DNA of 64,000 bases from Alteromonas sp. MMG017 (GTDB taxonomy: Bacteria; Pseudomonadota; Gammaproteobacteria; Enterobacterales; Alteromonadaceae), in the NCBI RefSeq assembly GCF_018100795.1, contig NZ_JAGJDY010000004.1:186001-250000 (forward strand). Direction: 5' to 3'. Shown here in pieces: positions 46,624 through 57,566 of the stretch. Made by a program: the position numbers and the translations under genes. The notes beneath the pieces were generated by a model, which did no database searches, was not told where the DNA came from, and worked only from the letters and a program-made list of their open reading frames with translations. Numbering within the stretch: position 1 is the first letter of the stretch; the number at the start of each line of letters is the position of its first letter.

Positions 46624-46857
46624 CAAGATACCTATTAATTAATGTTATACGGTGTAAGTATACCCCATTCACTACCTTGCGTTTGCACGGGCTTAAAAGA
46701 TACCCCAATAGATTAATAATAGCGCTTCACACTGACATGTAACCTTATTGGGCAAGCAAACTGCCAATACCACGCTAGAATTGTATTAAAGGTATTATTT
46801 ACGTTAAGGCAGGAGAGGCATTGTGGGCCAGCAAATAGTATTGCGATTTACGCGTAT

Positions 46858-47181
46858 ATGCGCCTAATTGTTGTCCTATTATTTTTCGCATTGATTTTTG
46901 CGCCTTTAATTGTGCAAGCTGACAAGTGCGGCGCAACAAGCTGCTTAATCACACGCTCCAATCCTAACGGCATTGAAATAAGAATACGCCCCGTGAACTC
47001 AGGTTCACATGCCTGCTTCATTCGCTGGGAAAACTACCAGTATATCGAGATCATCAACCTAGAATCTAAGCCTTATCTTTTAAAAGATAAATATGATTTA
47101 AGTGGCGTTAGATGGCGCTGCGACGATGCCAACACCTGTCCAAATTGGATGAAGTACGCCGGTTTGTGTCGTAATAAATAG
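46858..47181 (+). CDS. Small secreted cysteine-containing protein
   Basis: I do not recognise this 107-residue protein. It has a signal peptide (LIVVLLFFALIFAPLIVQA) and a mature part with six cysteines (DKCGATSC, HACF, WRCDD, NTCPN, GLCRNK), which suggests three disulphides. It lies before the Zur-like site and the CobW gene but ends about 100 nt before that site, so it is probably not part of that operon. Confidence 0.55.
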   Translation: MRLIVVLLFFALIFAPLIVQADKCGATSCLITRSNPNGIEIRIRPVNSGSHACFIRWENYQYIEIINLESKPYLLKDKYDLSGVRWRCDDANTCPNWMKYAGLCRNK

Positions 47182-47285
47182 GCACGTTGTTTTTGCGCTT
47201 ATCTATGTCTTTTGTTCCCTCGTCGTGCAGCACCTTTTATTAATCAGAGCACAAATTCACTATTCTCAAATCGCGCACTTATGAT

Positions 47286-47297
47286 ATGTTATATTGT
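47286..47297. promoter_or_regulatory. Putative Zur operator (CobW/DUF1826 operon)
   Basis: ATGTTATATTGT shares its first eight bases with the three Zur-like sites of the zinc island. Alternatively framed, TGTTATATTGTAACA (47287-47301) is an interrupted palindrome of the GTTATA-N-TATAAC type. It lies 37 nt before the CobW start, where a repressor would block transcription. Confidence 0.6.
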
Positions 47298-47333
47298 AAC
47301 AATATAAACCTTAATCATTGTGGGTGAATTATA

Positions 47334-48536
47334 ATGAACAACGCAAAACTTCCCGTTACTGTGTTGTCTGGCTTTTTAGGTGCAGGCAAAACGACGGTTC
47401 TCAGTCACATTCTTAATAATCGCGAAGGCAAACGTGTAGCCGTTATTGTTAATGATATGAGTGAAGTGAACATAGATGCGTCTATCGTTAAAAACGATGT
47501 GTCCCTGAACCACAGTGAAGAAAAGCTGGTTGAAATGAGTAACGGCTGCATTTGTTGTACTTTGCGCGAAGACTTACTTCTTGAGGTAAATCGGTTAGCG
47601 GCAACAGGCAGCTTTGACTATTTGCTTATTGAGTCCACAGGTATATCAGAACCGCTTCCCGTGGCAGAAACTTTCACCTTTGCCGATGAAGACGGTGTGT
47701 CGTTATCAGATATCGCTAGCTTAGATACCATGGTGACTGTGGTTGATGCGGTTAACTTCAGTAAAGACTACGAAGAAGCCAAATATTTACAAGAAACCGG
47801 TGAGTCTCTTGGCGAAGAAGACGAGCGTAGTGTAGCTGATTTGCTTGTTGACCAAGTAGAGTTTGCCGACGTTATCCTTGTTAGCAAAACAGATTTGGTT
47901 GATGAAACTCATGTGGCGAATTTAACTGCCATTTTGAAAAGCCTGAATACAAGCGCCAAGATAATTCCTATCAATAAAGGCAACATCGATATTGATGAGG
48001 TGTTAGGCACACAACTATTCAATTTTGAAAAAGCCCAGCTTGCTCCAGGCTGGCTTAAGGAAATGCGCGGTGAACACACACCAGAAACCGAAGAGTATGG
48101 CATTAGCAGCTTTAGTTACCATGCACGCCGTCCTTTCCACCCGCAAAAATTCTATAACTTTTTACATACCACCGAAAATTACGGAAAATTATTACGCTCT
48201 AAAGGCTACTTTTGGTTAGCCTCGCGCCCTGAATGCGCAGGTCAGTGGAGCTAAGCTGGCGGCATTGCACATTACGGCTACGGCGGTATGTTTTGGAAGG
48301 CGCTTCCTAAGTCTGAGTGGCCTGAAGATGAAGAGTACCTAGCCTCGATTGACAAACAATGGATGGAGCCTTTTGGCGATATGCGTCAAGAGTTGGTGTT
48401 TATTGGGCAAAACTTAGATGAGGCGACAATCACCAAAACCCTCGACACGTGCTTATTAGATGATGATGCCCTTATAAAAGGGGTAGATTATTGGCGTACC
48501 CTGCCCGACCCATTTCCGCGTTGGGAGGGATTGTAA
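47334..48536 (+). pseudogene. CobW/COG0523 zinc GTPase interrupted by an in-frame TAA
   Basis: The gene has Walker [10 protein letters not shown] (residues 13-21), the metal motif CICC at 72-75, and the C-terminal CobW region. At 48252-48254 a TAA interrupts the frame after RPECAGQWS; the same frame then continues AGGIAHYGYGGMFWKALPK to a stop at 48534. The family normally reads S-Q-A-G here, so a CAA-to-TAA change is the simplest explanation. Read through, the product would be 400 residues, the size of ZigA/YeiR-like zinc chaperones. As it stands a 306-residue protein lacking the last 94 residues is made. A sequencing error cannot be excluded. Confidence 0.8.
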
Positions 48537-49228
48537 TGACACAGACGCTAGCGGCTAGCCCTTTATCTGAAACCGCACTTTCAAGTGCTGATACGCGCAT
48601 TAAAAAGTCGAGTACATCAGTAGAGCCTATTGTGCTTACCGATATCTATAACGATGAGTGTAATATTGCGATTTGGCAGCGACATTTAGACGAGAACTTT
48701 GTAGCCTCATTAACTACCTTTGTAAAAAATGGCGGCAAGCTGACTGCGGCTAGGCAGCTGAGTTCAGATTCAGCCGAGGCCCATATTCGCACCTTAGCTG
48801 ATGACCAATCTTTTGCACCTCAATTACATGCCTATATAGCAGAGCTCGTCGACATGTTTACCTGCTTGTTTGAAGCGAAAACCGTTGGCTTTAGATTATC
48901 AACGTTAGACAAAGCCATGTGCCCTCGTTTTCATGTTGATAGAGTACCTTGCCGGTTAGTGACTACCTTTGTTGGGCCTGGCAGTCAGTGGCTAGAACAC
49001 AATAACACCGACCGAGAAATGCTTGGCCATAAAAGCGGTGCGTTAACCGATGATAATTCGGGTTTGTATCGCACAGCCCAAGATATACAAACTTTGGGAA
49101 CAGGGGATGTGGCTATTTTAAAAGGAGAGTTGTGGCACGATAATGAGAACGCCGGAATAGTGCATCGTTCACCACCGGTTTCTAGCAGCCAACCTCGTAT
49201 TGTGATGACACTAGATTTGGTGGATTGA
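48536..49228 (+). CDS. DUF1826 protein coupled to the CobW gene
   Basis: The ATG at 48536 overlaps the CobW stop as TAATG, so I prefer it to the upstream in-frame start at 48491. The 230-residue protein has the DUF1826 pattern: IAIWQRHLDE, TVGFRLSTLDKAMCPRFHVDRVPCRLVTTFVGPGSQWLEH (in part CPRFHVDRVPCRL) and GDVAILKGE with HRSPP. The HVD-type segments suggest a metal-dependent, possibly 2-oxoglutarate-oxygenase-like fold. DUF1826 genes are often next to zinc CobW genes; the function is unknown. Confidence 0.8.
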   Translation: MTQTLAASPLSETALSSADTRIKKSSTSVEPIVLTDIYNDECNIAIWQRHLDENFVASLTTFVKNGGKLTAARQLSSDSAEAHIRTLADDQSFAPQLHAYIAELVDMFTCLFEAKTVGFRLSTLDKAMCPRFHVDRVPCRLVTTFVGPGSQWLEHNNTDREMLGHKSGALTDDNSGLYRTAQDIQTLGTGDVAILKGELWHDNENAGIVHRSPPVSSSQPRIVMTLDLVD

Positions 49229-49348
49229 CTAATTGACTTATTTATCGATTAAAAGCACGCAAGCTGTTCGCATTCGCGTGTAAGTGACAAGTGGTTGGCT
49301 GAGTAGCAATTCGCTAAGCCAACCGATTGTAAACACTTAAAGTTTACG

Positions 49349-51292
49349 TTATTCAACCGCTTCAGGAACGCTACATTTATATTGCTTGTAGATATCAAAC
49401 TCATTAGCAGGCACTGGCTTTTGGAACAAATACCCCTGTCCGTATTGGCAGTTTAGTTTCTGTAGCATTGCGTAACACATATCAGTTTCAATCCCTTCAG
49501 CTACTACCTCCATATCCAGTTCATGTCCCATTGCAATAATGGTTGTGGCAATCGTGTTATTCGCAGGCATGAAACTCTTGTCTATTTTTAACACATCAAA
49601 AGGTAAATTTTTAAGATAGCTTAAGCACGAGTAGCCTGTACCAAAATCATCGAGTAACAGTTGAACACCTAGCTCAGATAGCCTGTACAGTGATGCTACG
49701 CAGGCTTGCTCTTCCATAATTGCGATATTCTCGGTTACCTCAATATGTATACACTCTGCAGACAACGATAAGCTAGCCAGAATATCTTCGAGTCTTTGCG
49801 CGAAATGCTGATCTTTAAGCTGATGTGAAGACACATTTATAGCCATTGCATGATGCATAGCACCCGCATCGTGCCACGCTTTGCATTGTTCACAGGCTTG
49901 TTGCAAAACCCAATTCCCAATATCAATAATTTGCCCAGAGTGCTCGGCAATAGGAATAAATTCGTCAGGTCCAATGGCTTCGTTATCGGGGTTCGTCCAT
50001 CTTAATAGTGCTTCACTGCCAACTGTTACCCCATCGGCAAGCCTTATGATGGGTTGGTAAACCAAGCTGAACTCATTGTTTTCAATAGCATGATGAAGCT
50101 GGTTAACCAGTTTTAGTTTGCGGTTTTGTTTAATGGCCGATAATTTATCAAATGCTTGATATTGGTTTTTGCCCGCATCTTTAGCTTGGTACATTGCGGT
50201 GTCAGCATGTTTGAGCAGCAATGAAGAGTTGGAACCGTTTTGAGGGTAACAGGCTACACCTATACTGGCAGTGATATAGCAGTCGTTATTCGCAAGCTTC
50301 ACCGGTTTACTGATGGTGTCCAATATTCGATGGGCAATGAAATCAATGGTTTCAATTGACTCAAAACAATCCGTTACTGCCACAAATTCATCTCCGCCGA
50401 AGCGAACCACCACATCAGTAGCGCGAATTGCATCAGAAATTCGCTGCGCCATAGTGACAAGAAGTTTATCTCCCAACGCATGGCCGAGGCTATCATTGAT
50501 GTCTTTAAAGCGGTCGAGATCGATAAACATAACCGCGAAGGGTAAGCTATTTCGCTCTGACATATTGATGGCTTTATCTATGGTATGTTCAAGTAAGTTT
50601 CTATTGGGAAGCCCCGTTAAGGCGTCGGTATGCGCCATTTTTTTATTACGTTTCTCGCTTTCCGCTAAGGCTCTCATTGCCTCTTCTCTGCTGGTTAATC
50701 CAGATGACACAGCACGAGAAATAAATACGGCAAATAGCAATACAACTATTGATGATAAAATAATAATAGAAAGGGTAATGTTGGCGACAAAATTAACGGT
50801 TTTTTCGACGGGAATCTCAAAATCAGAAGAGTTTGTTCTAAACTCCTCAAGTGATTTTACTATCTGATCTTGAAGTGTTTTGCGACTAATATCACCCGCT
50901 TCATAATCGGCCAATGCAGACAATGAGTTATTCGCACTTTGAACATCGCGAGTACATATATCAATAACCGACTCGGTACCAATAATCTTCATGATAAAAC
51001 GTTCGGTATTGCCAATCATCGACAAACAATTTAACGGTTGTCGACGAATATTGAGAATGGTTTGACGAATATCATCTAATTTAACAGGGTGTGCTTCTGA
51101 AAAAAGCTCTGCGGGCGCAGAAATTTGATCACTTAATTCAGACGTATATTTGAAATGCCGAACATTTAATTGATGAAAGAAATTACTGTGGTTAAGCGTA
51201 AAAAAGCACCAAACCAGTATTAGCGCAAATACGAAAAACGTAAACGTTAAAACAGGTAACGCCTTCCTTATGCCACTGTTTTTCGCATCCAT
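49349..51292 (-). CDS. GGDEF-EAL c-di-GMP turnover protein
   Basis: The 647-residue protein has two N-terminal membrane spans bounding a periplasmic sensor of about 140 residues. A GGDEF domain follows with intact VRFGGDEF and RATD inhibitory site. An EAL domain comes next (VGSEALLRW, DDFGTGYSCLSYLKNLPFDVLKID, VVAEGIET). Both activities look possible from the motifs. The sensor ligand is unknown. Confidence 0.93.
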   Translation of the reverse strand: MDAKNSGIRKALPVLTFTFFVFALILVWCFFTLNHSNFFHQLNVRHFKYTSELSDQISAPAELFSEAHPVKLDDIRQTILNIRRQPLNCLSMIGNTERFIMKIIGTESVIDICTRDVQSANNSLSALADYEAGDISRKTLQDQIVKSLEEFRTNSSDFEIPVEKTVNFVANITLSIIILSSIVVLLFAVFISRAVSSGLTSREEAMRALAESEKRNKKMAHTDALTGLPNRNLLEHTIDKAINMSERNSLPFAVMFIDLDRFKDINDSLGHALGDKLLVTMAQRISDAIRATDVVVRFGGDEFVAVTDCFESIETIDFIAHRILDTISKPVKLANNDCYITASIGVACYPQNGSNSSLLLKHADTAMYQAKDAGKNQYQAFDKLSAIKQNRKLKLVNQLHHAIENNEFSLVYQPIIRLADGVTVGSEALLRWTNPDNEAIGPDEFIPIAEHSGQIIDIGNWVLQQACEQCKAWHDAGAMHHAMAINVSSHQLKDQHFAQRLEDILASLSLSAECIHIEVTENIAIMEEQACVASLYRLSELGVQLLLDDFGTGYSCLSYLKNLPFDVLKIDKSFMPANNTIATTIIAMGHELDMEVVAEGIETDMCYAMLQKLNCQYGQGYLFQKPVPANEFDIYKQYKCSVPEAVE

Positions 51293-51518
51293 TGTTCAAA
51301 CTGCTCTTTCTATACGTGCTCGCTGTAAGCAAGCCACTGTTCCATGTATGTACGCTAGCGGCGAACGATTATTTTTCAGAGTTATACTACTGAATTTATA
51401 GCAGGTAATCGTGTTTAAGCAAACGCTTAATAAGTTTTAAAATTTCTAACGGTACACTTTATGCGATTTTAGATACGTAACCTATGCTGACAAAGACCAA
51501 TATAAGCTCTGGAGGTCT

Positions 51519-51652
51519 ATGTTAAAAATGGCACGTTCGAAGTACTGGGACACTTACTCGGCACCGCAGATCGCATCAACGATGTAAACGCCATACTAAT
51601 AACACTTAGAGTGGCAGCAAAAAAAGACGTAGTAGGGTTTTCAATAAAGTGA
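51519..51652 (+). pseudogene. Probable frameshifted 44-residue small gene
   Basis: GGAGG lies 4 nt before an ATG at 51519. The frame from this ATG ends after 22 codons, but one extra A in the AAAAA run at 51524-51528 would join MLKNGTFEVLGHLLG to a long open frame ending at 51652. The conceptual product, 44 residues, has normal protein composition. The observed sequence has five A, so this is either a mutation, a sequencing error or a programmed shift. Unrecognised. Confidence 0.4.
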
Positions 51653-51701
51653 ATGTGTTACTGGAGGGAAGTAAATAATGCGTTTTATTTTACGTATAAA
51701 C

Positions 51702-51730
51702 AAGAAACCCTCCGGTACGGAGGGTTTCTT
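51702..51730 (-). terminator. groESL intrinsic terminator
   Basis: A perfect 13-bp stem (AAGAAACCCTCCG / CGGAGGGTTTCTT) with a 3-nt loop lies 53 nt downstream of the groEL stop. Both sides are T-rich when read outward, so it may act on both strands. Confidence 0.85.
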
Positions 51731-51782
51731 TTATATCTAGGTGCTTAAACAAACACCCTTCAAGCAATTAAGCTTGGGTGGC

Positions 51783-53438
<1,656 letters not shown>

Positions 53439-53463
53439 TTAATTCGTTTAACGTTAGTTGTAA

Positions 53464-53754
53464 TTACTCAACAATCGCAAGAATGTCGCTTTCGCTTAGG
53501 ATCAGAACTTCTTCACCATCCAGCTTTTCAGTTTTAACGCCGTAGCCTTCGCTAAAAATAACGGTGTCGCCAACTTTAACGTCTAGCGCTTTAACATCGC
53601 CATTTTCTAGGATGCGGCCGTTACCTACAGCGATGATCTCGCCACGTGTAGATTTTTCTGCTGCTGAACCAGTCAGAACGATACCGCCTGCAGATTTGCT
53701 TTCTTGCTCTGCGCGTTTAAGGATTACGCGGTCGTGTAAAGGACGAATTGCCAT
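53464..53754 (-). CDS. groS: Co-chaperonin GroES
   Basis: From ATG 53754 the protein is 96 residues ([21 protein letters not shown]). The frame is open upstream to 53778, but those eight codons contain the Shine-Dalgarno sequence (CAGGAGACTTG), so the internal ATG is correct. The mobile loop ([17 protein letters not shown]) and C-terminal ILAIVE are typical. It caps GroEL. Confidence 0.98.
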   Translation of the reverse strand: MAIRPLHDRVILKRAEQESKSAGGIVLTGSAAEKSTRGEIIAVGNGRILENGDVKALDVKVGDTVIFSEGYGVKTEKLDGEEVLILSESDILAIVE

Positions 53755-53832
53755 TTTCAAGTCTCCTGAAAATTTCACTATTCAAGTTAATGATTGTCGA
53801 CACACAATGATTTGTATGTCGTATGCTTGGGT

Positions 53833-53848
53833 TGCTCGTTACCGAGCA
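53833..53848 (-). other. Hairpin in the groES leader
   Basis: TGCTCG / CGAGCA form a perfect 6-bp stem with a 4-nt loop, between the predicted heat-shock promoter and the groES start. It would lie near the 5' end of the mRNA and may stabilise it. Confidence 0.45.
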
Positions 53849-53870
53849 GTTAAAATCGTATCTGCGAGGA

Positions 53871-53900
53871 TAAATGGGGGAGTAGCCATGCAAGTTCAAG
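53871..53900 (-). promoter_or_regulatory. Sigma-32 heat-shock promoter of groESL
   Basis: Read on the minus strand, CTTGAA (53900-53895, preceded by CC) is followed after 14 nt by CCCCCATTTA (53880-53871). This matches the RpoH consensus (CTTGAA, 13-15 nt, CCCCATNT) almost perfectly. The predicted leader is about 110 nt. Confidence 0.88.
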
Positions 53901-53973
53901 GGTTTTTGAGCAAAAAAATGTAAAAAAATTGATTTTAATGCTCAAAGCTTGCACTTAAGGCCAAAAGCACACA

Positions 53974-54525
53974 TTACTTAAGGCGTTTATCTGCATCATT
54001 TTGTGTTTTGTCTGAGAATTCACCTTCAAACACATCACCATTATCTGAACTGCCTGGTTGACCAGACTGTTGCTGATTAAATGGGTTTTCAAATGGATTG
54101 TACTGTGCGCCGCCAGCCTGCTGATTAAACCCGCCAGCTTGTTGATTAAATCCGCCCGCTTGAGTAACCACACGGAGTTTCATGTGCTTACTTAGCTGTG
54201 ATGCAATAAGGTGGCGAGAGCCTGGCAACGCAAACATAAAACCAAGAACGTCGGTGATAAGGCCAGGGGTAACTAATAAAATACCGGCAACTACCAGCAT
54301 TAGGCCTTCTACCATTTCTTTGCCTGGCAGTTCATTGCGCTGCATTTTTGCCTGTGCGGTTTGTAATGTTGCTATACCTTCACGCTTAACAAAGTAAGCA
54401 CCTATGAATGCCGTTAGTATCACCAGACCAATAGTGTTCCAGCCACCAATTATGCCACCCACTTGAACTAACAGGGCAATTTCTACTATGGGTAATATGG
54501 CAAACAATAAAAATAAAAACCGCAC
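53974..54525 (-). CDS. fxsA: FxsA-family membrane protein
   Basis: The 183-residue protein has the FxsA core: MRFLFLLFAILPIVEIALLVQVGG, TIGLVILTAFIGAYFVKREG and LMLVVAGILLVTPGLITDVLGF (in part VAGILLVTPGLITD). The C-terminal tail is polar and includes tandem GGFNQQA heptads. In E. coli fxsA also lies next to groESL and affects phage F exclusion of T7 when overproduced. Confidence 0.92.
   Translation of the reverse strand: MRFLFLLFAILPIVEIALLVQVGGIIGGWNTIGLVILTAFIGAYFVKREGIATLQTAQAKMQRNELPGKEMVEGLMLVVAGILLVTPGLITDVLGFMFALPGSRHLIASQLSKHMKLRVVTQAGGFNQQAGGFNQQAGGAQYNPFENPFNQQQSGQPGSSDNGDVFEGEFSDKTQNDADKRLK
54112..54162. repeat. 21-nt tandem repeat inside fxsA
   Basis: Two and a half copies of a 21-nt unit (54112-54132, 54133-54153, then a partial copy) encode consecutive GGFNQQA heptads in the FxsA tail. 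Units differ at three positions. Copy number may vary between strains. Confidence 0.75.
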
Positions 54526-54727
54526 AACATTTCCTCTTTTATCTAGTCATAGAATAGTATTGGGGTAAAGACCACAATAACAAGCGAAGGTGCAACGCTT
54601 TGGGTTAAGTGGCAAACTCAAGCGACCGACGGTAGCTGTGTTAAACTGGGTTTGTGAAAGAATAGCGTATACATCTCGGTCTTACATTTTTACAGGCCAA
54701 TAGCTTTAGGATAAAGAAAGTCGTTAT

Positions 54728-56665
54728 ATGAAGTACATCACCCGTTTGTTCTCTTTTGTCGCTTGTAGTCTATTTTTAGCCTCGCTTGCGCTGCCTGGCC
54801 ATGCGCAAACTAATGCACAACTTTCGGTGCAGAGCACGGAACAAATTACAGCGCAGTCGTCGCCTCAGACCTCCGCTCAACCTTCAAGTCAGAACCTGGG
54901 TGGGTTTGACGATGTATTCAGTAACCAAGAAGAATTCTTAAAAGTAGATCAAGCCTTTGTTTTCGACTTCAATCAGGCAGGCGACACCCTAAGCCTTACC
55001 TTTAGTATTGCCGACGGTTATTACCTTTATAAAAAGCAATTTAAATTAGTGGCTAAGCAAGCCTCTATTGGGGAACCGAGCTTTCCAAAAGGCGTGATCA
55101 TTGAAGATGAATACTTTGGCGAGTCGGAAGTATTTTATAACGAAGTCACGCTAACCGTTCCTATTACTCAAGCCACCGACGACGGTATTGTAAAAATACG
55201 CTATCAAGGCTGCGCCGATGCGGGGCTTTGTTATGCTCCGAATATTAAAACCGTCTATTTGAATGCCCTTGCCAGTGACGCTGGTACCAGTGTTTCGAAA
55301 AGCAGTACTTCGAACAATGGCCCTGCCTCCACCTTGACAGATTTACAGAGTGTCTCGCAGAACAGCCAGAATGGTTCACAAGCGTCTCAATATTCTCTAG
55401 CCGATAAGCTCATTAATAAAGAAAACCTAGCACTTACCCTAGTGCTATTTTTTGTGCTAGGCATAGGCCTTGCCTTTACACCCTGTGTGTTCCCTATGTA
55501 CCCCATCGTGTCGGGCATTGTGATTGGCCAAGGTAAACAAGCTAAAACCAGCAACGCCTTTTGGCTTACGTTTATTTATGTACAAGGTATGGCCATTACC
55601 TATTCTATATTAGGCTTGGTTGTGGCGTCGGCGGGAATGCAATTTCAGGCTGCACTTCAACATCCGCTCATTCTGGGTATTTTTATTGGTATTTTTGTTC
55701 TGCTGGCGTTAGCCATGTTTGGCCGATACGAGCTTCAGCTTCCTGCAAAGTGGCAAACCCGCTTGACCAATTTAAGTAACAACCAAACGCCCGGCAGCAT
55801 GGCGGGTGTATTCGCTATGGGTGCGTTATCGGGGCTAATTGCCTCTCCATGCACTACGGCGCCATTAACTGGCATATTGTTGTTTATTGCACAAAGCGGC
55901 GACTTAACCCTTGGCTTCATATCGCTTTATGTATTGAGCATAGGCATGGGCATTCCCCTTATCATATTTGGCATCACCGGCTCTAAATTGCTACCTAAAG
56001 CGGGTCAATGGATGAGCGTGGTAAAAGTATCGTTTGGCTTTATGATGCTGTCGGTGGCCATCGTTTTTGTAGAGCGTTTATGGCCTAAAGCATGGCCTAG
56101 CGAATACATTAACTTGCTATGGGCAGCCCTAGGTTTAGGGGCATTTGGCTATTATTTTGTGGTAAACGAAGCGAGCCAAAAAGGCATTTTGAAATACGTG
56201 CGAACGTTAGTTATAGCGGCAGGTTTGTTCGCCAGTGCGCTGCTAGCCTATAACACCCTTACTTCACCTGAAGACACTGCCACGCAGCACAGCCAGTTAG
56301 CTCACCCTACGTTTATTGTCGTTGAGAATTTAGATGATTTACGCCAGCAAGTTGCGGAAGCCAATTCACGAGGCAAAACGGTGATGGTGGACTTGTACGC
56401 CGATTGGTGTGTGGCCTGTAAAGAGTTTGAAAAATATACCTTCCCTGATCCTAATGTTATTAATGCGCTTAATAATACCGTGTGGATGCAGATAGATTTA
56501 ACCGATACCTCTGCCAACAACACGGCCTTTCAGGAAGAATTTTCTATTCTTGGGTTGCCGACCATTTTATTTTTCGATGAAAGCGGTAATGAGCTAACGC
56601 AGTCTCGGGTAACCGGATTTATGAAAGCGCCAGCCTTTGCTGAACATGTTGAGAATACGTTTTAA
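54728..56665 (+). CDS. dsbD: Thiol:disulphide interchange protein DsbD
   Basis: The 645-residue protein has a signal peptide, a Gln/Ser-rich spacer, and the N-terminal periplasmic domain with its cysteine pair (YQGCADAGLCYAP). Eight membrane spans follow, with paired cysteines in FTPCVFPMYP and ASPCTTAPLTG. The C-terminal thioredoxin domain has YADWCVACKEFE. It carries electrons from cytoplasmic thioredoxin to periplasmic DsbC and CcmG. Confidence 0.96.
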   Translation: MKYITRLFSFVACSLFLASLALPGHAQTNAQLSVQSTEQITAQSSPQTSAQPSSQNLGGFDDVFSNQEEFLKVDQAFVFDFNQAGDTLSLTFSIADGYYLYKKQFKLVAKQASIGEPSFPKGVIIEDEYFGESEVFYNEVTLTVPITQATDDGIVKIRYQGCADAGLCYAPNIKTVYLNALASDAGTSVSKSSTSNNGPASTLTDLQSVSQNSQNGSQASQYSLADKLINKENLALTLVLFFVLGIGLAFTPCVFPMYPIVSGIVIGQGKQAKTSNAFWLTFIYVQGMAITYSILGLVVASAGMQFQAALQHPLILGIFIGIFVLLALAMFGRYELQLPAKWQTRLTNLSNNQTPGSMAGVFAMGALSGLIASPCTTAPLTGILLFIAQSGDLTLGFISLYVLSIGMGIPLIIFGITGSKLLPKAGQWMSVVKVSFGFMMLSVAIVFVERLWPKAWPSEYINLLWAALGLGAFGYYFVVNEASQKGILKYVRTLVIAAGLFASALLAYNTLTSPEDTATQHSQLAHPTFIVVENLDDLRQQVAEANSRGKTVMVDLYADWCVACKEFEKYTFPDPNVINALNNTVWMQIDLTDTSANNTAFQEEFSILGLPTILFFDESGNELTQSRVTGFMKAPAFAEHVENTF

Positions 56666-56714
56666 CATTATGATTGGTGATTGATTACACTTCGCCGTAA
56701 TTCAAGGGTGAGCT

Positions 56715-57566
56715 ATGCCCCTAATATCCCACTTTTCACTCACGCTTTTGTTCGCTCTTACCTTATGCGTGCCATCTAAAACGCTGATGGCGCAAGAGAC
56801 CGTGAAGCAAAACCTGACCACCCAAGCGCCCGGTTGCTACGATGCCAATCGATTTTGTATCAGTATTTCGCCGCCCACCAATGGCAACTATGAAGTCTAT
56901 GCACAGCGAAAGGTACCGCTGCCTCTTGTGCTTACGTTATCAGCCAGCGGGCTTACGTCTGACTTACCACCCAGTGGGCTTGCGCCCAGGTCAACATCCA
57001 GCGTATTTTTAAACGACGATGCACCTGTTTTAATGGGGGTAATCAAAAGCCCCCGACGGTTTTGGCATTCTATGAAAGTAAGCTGGACTTCAGGGGTGCT
57101 GAATGCTGTGCACAATGACGATGTGACTTATTTGCCACCGCTTCGCCCTGCGGGTAATTACCCTGTAGTACAAGGTTTTGGGGGCGGCTATAGTCATACT
57201 GGCGCTTCTCGCTATGCATTAGATTTTGCAGCGCCGGTTGGCACTCCCGTATTCGCCGCACGTGATGGGATAGTCATAGATACAAAGGATGATGGACAAT
57301 TAGGCGGCGCTTCCAAACGGTTTGCTAAGCATGCAAATTTTGTTGCCATCCTGCACGACGATGGCACCACAGGCGAATATTATCATTTGAAATATAAAGG
57401 CGTGGTAGTGACGCGAGAGCAAAAAGTAAAAGCAGGAGAACTCATTGGTTATTCTGGTAATACAGGGTTTTCATCACTGCCCCATTTGCACTTCGCTGTG
57501 TATAAGGCGAAGTACGAAGGAAGGTACATGTCGGTGCCTTTTACGTTAAAAAATGAACTCGAATGA
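56715..57566 (+). CDS. Exported M23-family peptidase
   Basis: The 283-residue protein has a signal peptide and a C-terminal LytM/M23 domain with zinc ligands in YSHTGASRYALDF (H-x...D) and LPHLHFAVY (HxH). The N-terminal part (residues 30-150) is not recognised. The family cuts peptidoglycan peptides, or acts as an amidase activator when residues are lost. Here both motifs look intact. It lies 50 nt after dsbD and may be co-transcribed. Confidence 0.87.
   Translation: MPLISHFSLTLLFALTLCVPSKTLMAQETVKQNLTTQAPGCYDANRFCISISPPTNGNYEVYAQRKVPLPLVLTLSASGLTSDLPPSGLAPRSTSSVFLNDDAPVLMGVIKSPRRFWHSMKVSWTSGVLNAVHNDDVTYLPPLRPAGNYPVVQGFGGGYSHTGASRYALDFAAPVGTPVFAARDGIVIDTKDDGQLGGASKRFAKHANFVAILHDDGTTGEYYHLKYKGVVVTREQKVKAGELIGYSGNTGFSSLPHLHFAVYKAKYEGRYMSVPFTLKNELE

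Larger units (their letters stand above)
51293..51782. other. Intergenic region beside groEL
   Basis: This 490-nt gap lies upstream of the GGDEF-EAL gene and downstream of groEL. It holds a probable broken small gene (51519-51652), a very strong terminator (51702-51730), and a 20-codon frame with good GGAGGG site that runs through the terminator (not believed). The remainder is AT-rich and is expected to hold the promoter of the minus-strand GGDEF-EAL gene. Confidence 0.5.

Noticed and set aside
46641-46653. ATGTTATAC sequence upstream of ppiC, similar to half of the Zur-like motif
   Set aside because: The second half does not match, and ppiC has no zinc link.
51678-51740. 20-codon frame with a GGAGGG site beside groEL
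   Set aside because: It reads straight through the groESL terminator stem, so protein coding is unlikely.
54112-54162. 21-nt repeats that might suggest a CRISPR-like array
   Set aside because: They are in frame within fxsA, directly adjacent without spacers, and encode GGFNQQA heptads.
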